From JAWVFM01 sp963843315 (GTDB lineage: Bacteria; Actinomycetota; Thermoleophilia; Solirubrobacterales; 70-9), in assembly GCA_963843315.1 (NCBI GenBank), contig CAWJJU010000006.1:186001-250000 (forward strand): a stretch of DNA of 64,000 bases, read 5' to 3'. The notes under the pieces were generated by a model. It did not search any database and was not told the origin of the DNA. It saw only the letters and a list, made by a program, of their open reading frames with translations. Within the stretch, counting starts at the first letter, position 1; the number at the start of each line of letters is the position of its first letter. Below, piece after piece: positions 20,736 to 29,193 of the stretch. The position numbers and the translations under genes were made by a program.

Positions 20736-21848
20736 ATGCCGCCACCTTCCGGGGATGAGCTGAACGAGCTGGAGTCGCGGCTGGATCCCCGGTTGCTCGG
20801 AGCGCTCGACATGGTCGCCCCGGGGACCGCACTGCGGGAGGGCATCGACAACATCCTTCACGCGCAGACCGGCGGGCTGATCCTGATCGCCGACACCGAC
20901 GAGGTCTCGTTCCTCTTCTCGGGCGGCATCAAGCTCGACGTCGACTACACCCCGGCGCTGCTCTACCAGGTGGCGAAGATGGACGGCGCCATCGTCCTCA
21001 ACGCCGAGGCCTCCAAGATCGCCTGGGCGAACGTGCAGCTGATGCCCGATCCCACGATCCTCTCGATGGAGACCGGCACCCGCCATCGCACCGCCGAGCG
21101 CGTCGCCAAGCAGACCAAGGCGCTGGTGATCGCGATCTCCAGCCGCCGCGACGTCGTCTCGCTCTACATCGACGGGGTCAAGTACATCCTCGTCGACATC
21201 CCGACGGTGCTCTCCAAGGCCAACCAGGGCCTTGCGACCCTCGAGAAGTACCGCGCCCGCCTCGATCAGATCTCCCTGCGGCTGACGGACCTCGAGCTGT
21301 CGGGCACGACGACCCTTCACGATGCTCTCTCGCTCCTGCAGCGCGCCGAGCTGGTGACGCGAATGGCCGCCGAGGTCGAGCGCTACATCATCGAGCTCGG
21401 GACCGAGGGCAGGCTCATCGAGATGCAGCTCGAGGAGACGGTGGTGGGTGTGATGGCGGAGCGCGCGGCGCTCGTTCGCGACTACACGACCGTCGACACG
21501 GAGCCGGAGCTCGAGCGCACGCTGCTGGCCCTCGCCCGGCTGCCGCATCGCGAGCTCCTCGACTTCGGCCGTCTCGCGGAGCTGCTCGGCTACGACCGCA
21601 AGACGAACACGCTCGACTTGCCCGTCGCGCCCCGGGGTTATCGGGCGCTCGCCGCGATTCCGCGCCTGCCGCGGCTCATGGCGCAGAAGGTCGTTCACAC
21701 CTTCGGAGACCTGGAGGCCATCCTGGCGGCATCCGATGCCGAGCTGGCCCGGGTGGACGGGGTCGGGGAGGCCCGCGCGCGAGAGATCCGAGAGGGTCTG
21801 CGCCGGCTTCAGGAGGCCGACTACGTCGACCGCTACACGTCAAGTTGA
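20736..21848 (+). CDS. disA: Diadenylate cyclase, DNA integrity scanning protein DisA
   Basis: DisA joins two ATP molecules to c-di-AMP and senses DNA branch points. The 370-residue protein carries the DAC domain motifs KMDGAIVLN (DGA) and GTRHRTAERVAKQT (RHR), a linker helix region, and C-terminal helix-hairpin-helix DNA-binding motifs (FGDLEAILAASDAELARVDG and GEARAREIREGL). The ATG at 20736 gives a standard start; the frame is also open upstream inside radA. The radA-disA pairing is conserved in many bacteria and couples repair to second-messenger output. TTGACA at 20656 could be part of its promoter, but no convincing -10 follows. Confidence 0.95.
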   Translation: MPPPSGDELNELESRLDPRLLGALDMVAPGTALREGIDNILHAQTGGLILIADTDEVSFLFSGGIKLDVDYTPALLYQVAKMDGAIVLNAEASKIAWANVQLMPDPTILSMETGTRHRTAERVAKQTKALVIAISSRRDVVSLYIDGVKYILVDIPTVLSKANQGLATLEKYRARLDQISLRLTDLELSGTTTLHDALSLLQRAELVTRMAAEVERYIIELGTEGRLIEMQLEETVVGVMAERAALVRDYTTVDTEPELERTLLALARLPHRELLDFGRLAELLGYDRKTNTLDLPVAPRGYRALAAIPRLPRLMAQKVVHTFGDLEAILAASDAELARVDGVGEARAREIREGLRRLQEADYVDRYTSS

Positions 21849-21870
21849 CGGCCGCCGCGAGGCGGCCGTC
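21847..21870 (+). promoter_or_regulatory. Perfect hairpin over the carD ribosome-binding region
   Basis: GACGGCCGCC and GGCGGCCGTC form a perfect 10-base stem closed by a GCGA (GNRA) tetraloop. The stem starts at the last codon of disA and ends three bases before the carD ATG, so it covers the place where a Shine-Dalgarno sequence would sit. No T tract follows. It could terminate disA, stabilise an mRNA end, or limit carD translation. Confidence 0.5.
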
Positions 21871-21873
21871 CCT

Positions 21874-22458
21874 ATGAAGGAGGCACATATCCCACCCGCA
21901 ACCATCGAGGAGACGCTGGACGCCGAGCACGAGCTCGGCCCCGTGATTTGCGAGTTCGAGATGGGCGACAACGTCGTCTATCCGCACCACGGGGCCGGAG
22001 TCGTGATCAAGAAGGAGACGAAGGAGCTCCTGGGGGAGAAGCGTGACTATCTGACCATCAAGATCCTGCACAACGACATGACGGTCATGGTGCCGTGCGA
22101 GAACGCGCACCGGGCCGGACTGCGCCGGGTGATCGACGAGGAGCAGGTCAAGAGGGTCATCGACGTGCTCACCGGCGAGATGTCGGAGATGCCGAAGAAT
22201 TGGAACCGCCGGTTCAAGCACAACCGGGAGAAGATCAAGACGGGCGACGTGTACGAGCTCGCCGAGGTCGTTCGCAACCTCGCGATCCGCGAGTGGGAGA
22301 AGGGCCTCTCCACGGGCGAGAAGCAGATGTACACGCGCGCGAAGAAGATCCTCGCGTCCGAGTTCATGTACGCGCTGGAGAAGGACGAGGACGGCGCCGA
22401 GACCTACCTCGACAGCCTCTTGGAGGATCGCTTCGGAGCCCCTGCGGCTGCCGTCTGA
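21874..22458 (+). CDS. carD: CarD-family RNA polymerase-binding regulator
   Basis: CarD binds the RNA polymerase beta subunit and stabilises open promoter complexes, notably at rRNA promoters. The 194-residue protein has the RID/Tudor-like domain (MGDNVVYPHHGAGVV at about residues 30-44, then LTIKILHNDMTVMVP) and a helical C-terminal DNA-binding domain (MPKNWNRRFKHNREKIKTGD, LSTGEKQMYTRAKKILASE). The family normally begins at the GDNVVYP segment, so the 28-residue N-terminal part from the ATG at 21874 is extra. A GTG at 21946 is an alternative start. Purine-rich AAGGAGG occurs inside codons 2-4 rather than before the ATG. Its end overlaps ispD. Confidence 0.92.
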   Translation: MKEAHIPPATIEETLDAEHELGPVICEFEMGDNVVYPHHGAGVVIKKETKELLGEKRDYLTIKILHNDMTVMVPCENAHRAGLRRVIDEEQVKRVIDVLTGEMSEMPKNWNRRFKHNREKIKTGDVYELAEVVRNLAIREWEKGLSTGEKQMYTRAKKILASEFMYALEKDEDGAETYLDSLLEDRFGAPAAAV

Positions 22459-23152
22459 CGCGACCGCGGTCGTCGCGGCCGCCGGCTCCGGGGAGAGGCT
22501 CGGAGCCGGCGGCGCGAAGGCCCTCGTGGAGTTGGCCGGGCGGCCCATGCTCGCCTGGTCGCTCGACGCGGTGGCGGATGCCTCCGTCGCGGCCGTGGTC
22601 ATCGCCGCGCCTCGGGGCAGCGAGGATGAGGTCGGGGAGCTGGCGCACGCCGCCGGAGTCGACGCGCAGGTCGTCCCGGGCGGCGCGACGCGCGGGGAAT
22701 CCGTTGCCAACGCGCTGGAAGCCGTGCAGACCGAGCTGGTCGCCGTCCACGACGCGGCCAGGCCGCTCGTGACGCCGGGCCTCTTCGACGCTGTGCTGGC
22801 GACGCTGATTCGCCAACCCGACGCCGACGGAGCGATCGCCGCGGCGGCGATCGCCGACACGCTCAAGCGGACGGGCGCGCCTGCCGCTCAGGTCATCGAG
22901 GAAACGGTGAGCCGCGACGGGCTGTGGGCGGCGCAGACTCCGCAGGCGTTTCGCACGGAGAAGCTCCGCGCCGCCTACGCGGCCGACCCTGCGCGGGTCG
23001 CGGCCGCCACTGACGAGGCGATGCTCATCGAGGGGGCCGGGGGCCGGGTCATGATCGAACCGGTCGCGGCGCCGAACCTCAAGGTCACCACCCCGGCGGA
23101 CCTGCGCCTGGCCGAGCTCCTGCTGGCTAGCCGCGGATCAGAACCCAGCTGA
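22442..23152 (+). CDS. ispD: 2-C-methyl-D-erythritol 4-phosphate cytidylyltransferase
   Basis: IspD couples MEP to CTP in the non-mevalonate isoprenoid pathway. The nucleotide-binding motif AAAGSGERLGAGGAKAL is intact, followed by GRPMLAWSLDA, VVPGGATRGESVANAL, VAVHDAARPLV, and the C-terminal KVTTPADLRLAELLL. The motif begins only eight residues after the frame enters from carD and no ATG, GTG or TTG precedes it. I chose the CTG at 22442, 15 bases after a GGAGG at 22422-22426; ATC at 22427 is the alternative. Either is an unusual start, or a base is wrong there. The gene overlaps the carD end by 17 bases and is followed by ispF two genes later. Confidence 0.88.
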   Translation: MRLPSDATAVVAAAGSGERLGAGGAKALVELAGRPMLAWSLDAVADASVAAVVIAAPRGSEDEVGELAHAAGVDAQVVPGGATRGESVANALEAVQTELVAVHDAARPLVTPGLFDAVLATLIRQPDADGAIAAAAIADTLKRTGAPAAQVIEETVSRDGLWAAQTPQAFRTEKLRAAYAADPARVAAATDEAMLIEGAGGRVMIEPVAAPNLKVTTPADLRLAELLLASRGSEPS

Positions 23153-23285
23153 GCCCGGCGGCGAAGCCGATCTGCCCGAACGCCAGGGCGGTGCCGAAGT
23201 TGACGGCGCCGAGGGCGGCCGCAAGGGCCGTGGCGACGGCGAAGGCCCCGAAGGCAATCGAGAGGTCGCGGAGGGTCGTGGCCAT
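23127..23285 (-). CDS. Small membrane protein, 52 residues
   Basis: This short minus-strand frame begins MATTLRDLSIAFGAFAVATA and continues with a second hydrophobic stretch to WVLIRG. Two likely membrane-spanning segments are separated by a short loop (GAVNFG). All third positions follow the G/C-rich codon use of the region, which supports coding. It is antisense to the last 26 bases of ispD and divergent from the PHP phosphatase, whose start is 25 bases away. I do not recognise the family and propose no function. Confidence 0.55.
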   Translation of the reverse strand: MATTLRDLSIAFGAFAVATALAAALGAVNFGTALAFGQIGFAAGLSWVLIRG

Positions 23286-23309
23286 TTCTCTAGCTTACGA
23301 GGAACCCTC

Positions 23310-24137
23310 TTGCTCACCGACTACCACGTCCACCTTCGCCCGGACGACGACCCGAGCCCGCCGTTCGAGTCGGCGTTCACCGCCGCGAACGCGCAGCGCT
23401 ACCTGGAGGCCGCCGGCGCCGCCGGGATCCAGGAGCTCGGCGCATCCGAGCACATCCACCGCTTCACGCAGGCGCTGGACATCTGGAGGCATCCCTTCTG
23501 GGTCGAGAACGCCCGCGACGACCTCGGGGCCTACTGCGAGTTCGTGCGCTCCACGGATATCCGCCTGGGCATCGAGATGGACTACGTACCGGGTGCCGAG
23601 GACCGCACCGCGTCGCTGCTGGACCCGTTCGGCTTCGACTACGTGATCGGCTCGGTCCACTTCGTGGGAGACGGCGCCGTGGACCACGAGGAGTTCGACG
23701 TCTGGCGCACCGGGCGAACCGCCGATCAGATCTGGAAGCGCTACTTCGAGATGATCGGCGAGGCGGCCCGCTCGGGTCTCTTCGACTTCCTTGCGCACGC
23801 AGACCTCGTCAAGCACTGGGGTCGCGATCGCCCGGCGCCCGAGCGCGATCCGCGCTTCTACTACGAGCCGGCGGTCGAGGCGATCGCCGAGGCGGGCGTG
23901 GCGGTGGAGGTGTCGACCGCGGGCCTGCGCAAGCCGGTGGGGGAGCTTTATCCCTCCGCTGCGCTCGCGGAGATGCTGGTCGATGCGGGCGCGGCTTTCG
24001 TGATCTCCTCCGACGCCCACACGCCCGATCTCATCGGGCACGAATACGATCGCGCGGTGCAGGCAATGAGGGACTGGGGCATCGACGAGGTCGCGACCTT
24101 CCGTGGGCGCGAGCGAACGCTGGAGCCGCTGGGATGA
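23310..24137 (+). CDS. PHP-domain phosphatase (histidinol-phosphatase-like)
   Basis: The 275-residue protein is a metal-dependent PHP-fold phosphoesterase. Metal-ligand motifs appear in the right order: DYHVHLRP near the N terminus, ELGASEHIHRF, GIEMDYVPG, DYVIGSVHF, FLAHADLVKHWG, and ISSDAHTPDLIG. The pattern is that of HisK/HisJ-type histidinol-phosphatases, but without other his genes nearby the substrate is not certain. The start is a TTG at 23310, five residues from the first metal motif. The stop overlaps the ispF start as ATGA, so the two genes are probably co-translated. Confidence 0.85.
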   Translation: MLTDYHVHLRPDDDPSPPFESAFTAANAQRYLEAAGAAGIQELGASEHIHRFTQALDIWRHPFWVENARDDLGAYCEFVRSTDIRLGIEMDYVPGAEDRTASLLDPFGFDYVIGSVHFVGDGAVDHEEFDVWRTGRTADQIWKRYFEMIGEAARSGLFDFLAHADLVKHWGRDRPAPERDPRFYYEPAVEAIAEAGVAVEVSTAGLRKPVGELYPSAALAEMLVDAGAAFVISSDAHTPDLIGHEYDRAVQAMRDWGIDEVATFRGRERTLEPLG

Positions 24138-24598
24138 GGATCGGCATCGGCTACGACTCGCACCGCTTCGCCGAGGGCCGCCGCCTGGTCCTGGGCGGCG
24201 TGGAGGTCCCGTTCGACCGCGGGCTGACAGGCCACTCCGACGCCGACGCGCTCACCCATGCCGTGATCGACGCGCTGCTGGGAGCCGCCGGCCTCGGAGA
24301 CCTGGGGACCCACTTTCCGCCCACGGACGAGCGCTGGCGCGACGCGGACTCGATCGACCTGCTGCGAACAGTCGTGGGGATGCTCCCGGGCCCGGTCGCC
24401 AACGTCGACGCGACGGTGATCTGCGAGGAGCCGCTTCTGCGCGGGTACCGGGCCGAGATGGAACGCGAGCTCTCCACGGCCATCGGCGCGCCCGCCAGCG
24501 TGAAGGCCACCAGCAACGAGGGCATGGGCTTCACGGGCCGGGGAGAGGGCATCGCGGCGATCGCGGTTGCCCTCGTCGACGTTTCCGGCAGCGATTAG
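24134..24598 (+). CDS. ispF: 2-C-methyl-D-erythritol 2,4-cyclodiphosphate synthase
   Basis: IspF cyclises CDP-methylerythritol 2-phosphate to MEcPP, two steps after IspD. The 154-residue protein has all family landmarks: GIGYDSHRF, LVLGGVEVPFDRGLTGHSDA with the zinc-binding Asp-His pair, LGAAGLGDLGTHFPPTD, and the C-terminal KATSNEGMGFTGRGEGI. It starts inside the stop of the PHP gene. ispD and ispF are separated here by the PHP phosphatase, whereas mycobacteria have them adjacent. Confidence 0.95.
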   Translation: MRIGIGYDSHRFAEGRRLVLGGVEVPFDRGLTGHSDADALTHAVIDALLGAAGLGDLGTHFPPTDERWRDADSIDLLRTVVGMLPGPVANVDATVICEEPLLRGYRAEMERELSTAIGAPASVKATSNEGMGFTGRGEGIAAIAVALVDVSGSD

Positions 24599-24607
24599 GC
24601 TCCCGGC

Positions 24608-26333
24608 ATGGATCCGCTCGAACCCGTTCGCAGGCTGCCCGGAGTCGACCGCCTCTCGCGCCTGAACGTGGGCAAGCTGGGCGCGCTGGGCGACATCCCG
24701 GCCGTTGATGAGGGATCTCGCCGAGGTGGGGATCCTGCACCCGATCCGTCCCGACAAGCTCGGCAGGGTGCTGATGGAGCTCCGCCGCTGGGGCGCCTCG
24801 CCCGCGGCCGGCGTCGAGGCGGCCGCGATCGAGCGCGGCGACGACGAGGCGCTCGCCGACGAGATCGGCGTCCTCTCCTACAACGACCTGGCCGAGCGCT
24901 CCGACCGCCTCGCCAACGCGCTGCTCGACGAGGGCGTCCAGCCGGGCGATGGGATCGGGATCATGTGCCGCAATCACCGGTGGTTCGTCGATGCCACCCT
25001 CGCGTGCTCCAAGCTCGGCGCCAGCGCCCTGTACATGAACACGGGCTTCGCCGGCCCGCAGTTCAAGGGCGTGGTCGAGCGCGAGGGCCCGAAGGTGATC
25101 GTCTACGACGACGAGTTCACCGAGCTTCTCTCGGAGGCCCGCGATGCCGCGCCCGGAGACTCGCGCTGGTTCATCGGCTGGCACGACCCCGGCCAGGGCA
25201 GCGCCTCGGATCCCACGCTCGAGTCCCTGATCGAGGGGGGCGACTCCTCCAAGCCGCCCGCGCCCGACGAGGCGGCGCGCTTCGTGATCCTCACGTCCGG
25301 CACGACCGGCCTGCCCAAGGGCGCCCAGCGCAGCGCGCCGGAGAGCCTGGGCCCCGTCGCGGCGATGCTCTCGAACCTGGGCCTGCACGCCCGCGAGACG
25401 ACGATGATCGCGGCGCCGCTGTTCCATGCCTGGGGGTTCTCGCACCTGCAGATGGCGGTCGCGCTCGCCTCGAAGACGGTGGTGCAGCGCCGCTTCGACC
25501 CCGAGGGAACGCTCGCGGCGCTCGCCGAGCACGACGCGACGGCCCTCGTCGTGGTCCCGGTGATGCTCCAGCGCATCCTCGAGCTCCCCGACGAGACCCT
25601 CGACCGCTACGAGCTTCCCAACCTCAGGGTCACGGCCGTGTCGGGATCGGCGCTGCCGGGCGAGCTCGCGACGAAGTGGATGGACCGCTACGGCGACAAC
25701 GTCTACAACCTCTACGGGTCGACGGAGGTCGCCTACGCGACCATCGCGAGCCCGCGTGACCTCCGTGTGGCGCCGGGAACGGCCGGGCGCCCGCCCCGCG
25801 GCAGCATCGTGAAGATCTACGGCCCCGACGCCGAGCCCCTGCCCGCCGGCGAGACCGGCCGCATCTTCGTCGGCAACGAGATGAAGTTCGAGGGGTACAC
25901 GGGCGGTGGTGGCAAGGACGAGATCGACGGCCTGCTCTCGTCCGGCGACGTCGGGCACTTCGACGAGGAGGGTCGGCTGTTCATCGACGGGCGCGACGAC
26001 GAGATGATCGTCTCCGGCGGCGAGAACGTCTTCCCCAGAGAGGTCGAGGATCTGCTCTCCGACCACGAGTCGATCAACGAGGCGGCGGTGGTCGGGGTCG
26101 ACGACGAGAAGTTCGGCCAGCGGCTGAAGGCGTTCGTCGTGACCTCGGGCGGGAGCCTCTCAGAGGACGACGTGAAGGGCTACGTCAAGAAGAACCTCGC
26201 GAACTACAAGGTCCCGCGCGAGGTGGAGTTCCTCGACGAGCTGCCGCGCAACGCGACCGGCAAGGTCGTCAAGCGCGACCTGGTCGAGGCCGGCTCGGAG
26301 GATTCAGGAGGCTCTGGGGACTCGGAGCCTTAG
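24608..26333 (+). CDS. Fatty-acyl-CoA synthetase (AMP-forming), probable frame break near the start
   Basis: This adenylate-forming enzyme should activate a carboxylate with ATP and CoA. The long frame from 24705 (542 residues) has the P-loop ILTSGTTGLPKGAQR, the NLYGSTEVAYA motif, SGDVGHFDEEGRLFIDGRDDEMI, and the C-terminal PRNATGKVVKRDL with the catalytic lysine. TTG/ATG at 24705-24710 could start it. Upstream, an ATG at 24608 opens MDPLEPVRRLPGVDRLSRLN in a different frame, ending exactly where the second begins. This looks like one protein split by an indel near 24700-24708. The neighbours on the other strand are lipid-handling genes. Confidence 0.85.
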
Positions 26334-26824
26334 CCCGAGGCGGCGGCCGCCGCACGGGCCGCGCCCTCGACTCGCAGCTGCTCGTGCTCGACCTGGCGCT
26401 TGAGCTGCTGGAGCGTGCGGCGCAGGTGCCCTGACAGCACCGGCGCGCTGATGCGCTCGGCGATCATGCCGGCGATGCCGCCCCCGGCGACTCCGTAGGC
26501 GAAGCGAAGCTGAACGCGCGTGCGGCCGTCGGGCAGCTCGCGAAGCCGCCAGCGCCCGCGCTGGTCGATGCCGGTCACCGACGACCAGGCCATGTCGGTC
26601 GCCTGCCTGAACTCGACCACCTCCACCAGGCCGCCGACCTCGGTGGCGCCGACGCGGATCAGCATCCGGTAGCGGGCGCCAAGGCCGCGGTCGCGCGGGC
26701 TGTCGGCGGCGACCTCCCAGCGGGTGACGCCCGACATGAAGTCGAGCGCGCGGGTCGGGTCCGTCACGTGGTCCCACACCAGCGACGGCGGGGCCGAGAC
26801 CGTGATCGACTCGTTCAGCCTCAT
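26330..26824 (-). CDS. SRPBCC-family lipid/polyketide-binding protein
   Basis: The 164-residue protein has the START/Bet-v-1-like fold. It begins with RLNESITVSAPPSLVWDHVT (the usual entrance strand and helix), then YRMLIRVGATEVGGLVEVVEF, RGRWRLRELPDGRTRVQLRF, and a long C-terminal helix with positively charged residues. Such proteins bind hydrophobic ligands, and some are cyclases or dehydrases; no catalytic residues can be named here. Its start overlaps the stop of the upstream acyltransferase by three bases, so the two are probably co-translated in one lipid-related operon. Confidence 0.8.
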   Translation of the reverse strand: MRLNESITVSAPPSLVWDHVTDPTRALDFMSGVTRWEVAADSPRDRGLGARYRMLIRVGATEVGGLVEVVEFRQATDMAWSSVTGIDQRGRWRLRELPDGRTRVQLRFAYGVAGGGIAGMIAERISAPVLSGHLRRTLQQLKRQVEHEQLRVEGAARAAAAASG

Positions 26825-27813
26825 CCGATCACCGGCAGCCTGCGCTCCGACGCCAGCGCCTCGAGCGTGTCCTGCATGACCCGGGTGACGTGGCGATAGA
26901 CCTCGTCGATGTCGGGATCCTCACCAAAGCGCTGCTTGAGGTGGATGGGTGGCAGGACCTCGATGGTGACCTTGGCCGGCAGCGGGATCCGCGGCAGGAA
27001 GTCGCCGATGTCGAGCCCCCAGGGCGGCGCGATGAGGATCGGCAGCACCTTCAGGCGCAGCCGCTTGTCCAGGCGCAGCAGGCGGGCGAGCCAGTCGCCG
27101 CGGCTCAGCCACAGCGCCGTCTCCTGGCCGCCGATGGTGACCACCGGGACGATCGGCACGTCCTGGTCGAGGGCGAGGCGGATGAAGCCCTTACGGCCGC
27201 CGAAGTCGATCTTCGAGCTCTGCCAGCTCGGGCGCGAGACCTCCCAGTCGCCGCCGGGGAAGACCAACACGGCGGATTCGGCCTCGAGAGCCTTCTTCGC
27301 GTTGTCGTGCGAGGCGGCGACGGTGCCGAAGTTGCGCAGGAACGGGCCGAGCGGCGAGGCGAGGACGAGGTTGTGCGCGAGCTGGTGATAGCGGCGCTCG
27401 ACGCCGAAGAACGTGGAGAACGCCAGCGTGAAGACGATCGTCTCCGGGGACATGTTCCCCCCGGTGTGGTTGCCCACCATGAGCACCGGTCCCTCCTCGG
27501 GGATGTTCGCGAGGTTCCGGACCTCGGCGCGGTACCAGAGGCTTGCCATGAGCCAGCTGAGCGGGAGGTTCTCGCGGATGTAGTCCGGGTCGCGGTCGTC
27601 CAGGTCGGCGCTCAGGCGCCGCTGCATGTCGCGCGCGGCGCGTCCGGCAAGGTCGGCGGCCGCTCCCGCACCCGTGCGCGCGATGCCCATGCCGATGCGG
27701 CGAAGGCCGCCAACCGCGCCCGAGACCGCGGCGGGCCCGGGGGCGTGCGAGGGGTCGGTGCCGTTGGAGTGCCCGTTCTGGCTGGCGCTCGCGGCGATTC
27801 CGGGCTCTGCCAT
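26821..27813 (-). CDS. Lysophospholipid/diacylglycerol-type acyltransferase
   Basis: The 330-residue membrane-associated protein belongs to the PlsC superfamily, closest in pattern to the MGAT-like branch. In place of the usual H-X4-D it has GNHTGGNMSPE, an H-T-G-G signature known from that branch, followed by the VLVFPGGDWEVSRPS acyl-substrate block and IPLAKV-type end strands. An N-terminal 75-residue region is Ala/Gly-rich. It should transfer a fatty acyl group from acyl-CoA to a glycerolipid. It lies between an SCP2-hydrolase and an SRPBCC gene, opposite an acyl-CoA synthetase. Confidence 0.82.
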   Translation of the reverse strand: MAEPGIAASASQNGHSNGTDPSHAPGPAAVSGAVGGLRRIGMGIARTGAGAAADLAGRAARDMQRRLSADLDDRDPDYIRENLPLSWLMASLWYRAEVRNLANIPEEGPVLMVGNHTGGNMSPETIVFTLAFSTFFGVERRYHQLAHNLVLASPLGPFLRNFGTVAASHDNAKKALEAESAVLVFPGGDWEVSRPSWQSSKIDFGGRKGFIRLALDQDVPIVPVVTIGGQETALWLSRGDWLARLLRLDKRLRLKVLPILIAPPWGLDIGDFLPRIPLPAKVTIEVLPPIHLKQRFGEDPDIDEVYRHVTRVMQDTLEALASERRLPVIG

Positions 27814-27846
27814 GCCCCGATTCTACGTGCCGGTGACCGGGGCGGG

Positions 27847-29093
27847 GTCAGGCGGAGTCCGCGAGCGCCAGGCTCGCGACGGCCCCGGAGCTGGCCGCCG
27901 ACGTGCTCGCGGATCAGGCGGTTGGCGGTCTCGGCCAGCTCGATCTGTGGAACGTGCCCGCACTCGGGCAACAGGACCTGTCGCGCCTCGGGCAGGGCGG
28001 CCTCGACGTGGCGCGAGAAAGCGGCGGGCACCAGGCGGTCGCGATCGCCCCACATGAAGAGCGCCGAGGGCTCGAGGCCCTCCAGGCGCGTCCAGAATCC
28101 CCGCTCGCCCCACGGCCGGTCGAGGTAGATGTTGCGCGCCGCCGCGTAGAAGGCCACCCGCCCGGCGCGCGAGCGGTAGGTGCGGCAGAACTCGTCGGCC
28201 ACCACGTCGGCCACGGCGGGGTCCAGGCGCTCGGGGCGCGCGAACATGCTCCACAGCTGGCGCCGCACGAGCTCGGTTCGCATGGCGTGCGGAAACGAAG
28301 CGAGCTCGGGTCGCAGGAGCTTCACGAGGGGCGCGAGCTCGCGCTTGCGGCGGAAGGCGACCGCGGGGGCCAGGAGCGACAGCGAGCTGACCCTGTCGGG
28401 GTGCAGCAATCCGATCTCCAGGGCGACCCGCCCGCCCATGGAGTTGCCGACCAGGTGCGCGCGCTCGATGCCCATCGAGTCCATGTAGCCCAGGACCGCG
28501 CGGGCGAAGTAGGGGGAGTCGAAGGCGGCGCGCATGGGCTTCGACGACGAGCCGAAGCCGGGGAAGTCCAGCGCGTGGACCGTCTCGTCCGGGGCGAGGG
28601 CGGCCACCGTCTCGACGAACGAGTACTTGTTGCCGCCGAGCCCGTGCAGGCACAGCACGTGCTCCTCGCCGCCCCCGGAGAGCAGGTAGGACAGCGTGCC
28701 GACGCCCGTCTCGAGCTCGCCCACCCGTACCAACGGGGGTCGGTCGCCGGGGAGCGAGAACATCCCCTCGAAGCCGACGGCCAGGTCGAGGTCTCCCCGC
28801 ACCCGCAGACGGCGGGCGGAGAATGCGTCGAGCCCGGAGAGCCGCCCCTCGCGCAGCGAGAGCCACGTGGAGGCGTCGGTGACGATCACGACGTCGGGCT
28901 CGCGGGAGTGCGAGTGGCTCACCTCGCACCGGTTCTCGCGCAGCCGCACTCGCCAGGCCCTGCCGACGTCCCCGAGGCGGATCTCGAACGCTGCATCGAA
29001 CCCTGGCTCCGCGCCCAGGTAGCGCTCCGGGAGGGTTGCGAAAGCCTGGGTGACACGCTCGAGCAACCTGGCGCGCAGGGAAAGCCCCGACAT
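27847..29093 (-). CDS. SCP2-like domain fused to alpha/beta hydrolase (frame break near the 3' end)
   Basis: About 415 residues. Residues 1-115 resemble an SCP2 sterol-carrier domain (DAAFEIRLGDVGRAWRVRL, DVVIVTDASTWLSLREG, RRLRVRGDLDLAVGFEGMF). The rest is an alpha/beta hydrolase with LCLHGLGGNKYSF, HALDFPGFGSSSKP, nucleophile elbow LVGNSMGGRVALE, WGDRDRLVPA and the catalytic histidine in ECGHVPQIE. The frame as written runs on to 27612, into the acyltransferase gene, with poor third-position G/C. The adjacent frame from about 27900 has perfect G/C third positions (SGAVASLALADSA) and stops at 27847, so an indel at about 27896-27908 is likely. The ATG at 29093 fits the domain start. Confidence 0.75.
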
Positions 29094-29193
29094 GTTCCGC
29101 AGGCTAGCTACCGGCAGGCAAGGGCCGGGTAAGGGCATGCCGCAAAGAGCGCAAATAGCGATCGCCGGCGGCGCCCGCTTAGGATCCGGTCCG

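Noticed and set aside
27843..27855. GGGGTCAGGCGGA resembling the folP palindrome arm
   Set aside because: The second half is missing, and the TCA is the likely stop codon of the SCP2-hydrolase.
29094..29193. T-box or other riboswitch before cysS
   Set aside because: The 100-base gap has no specifier loop, T-box sequence or terminator.
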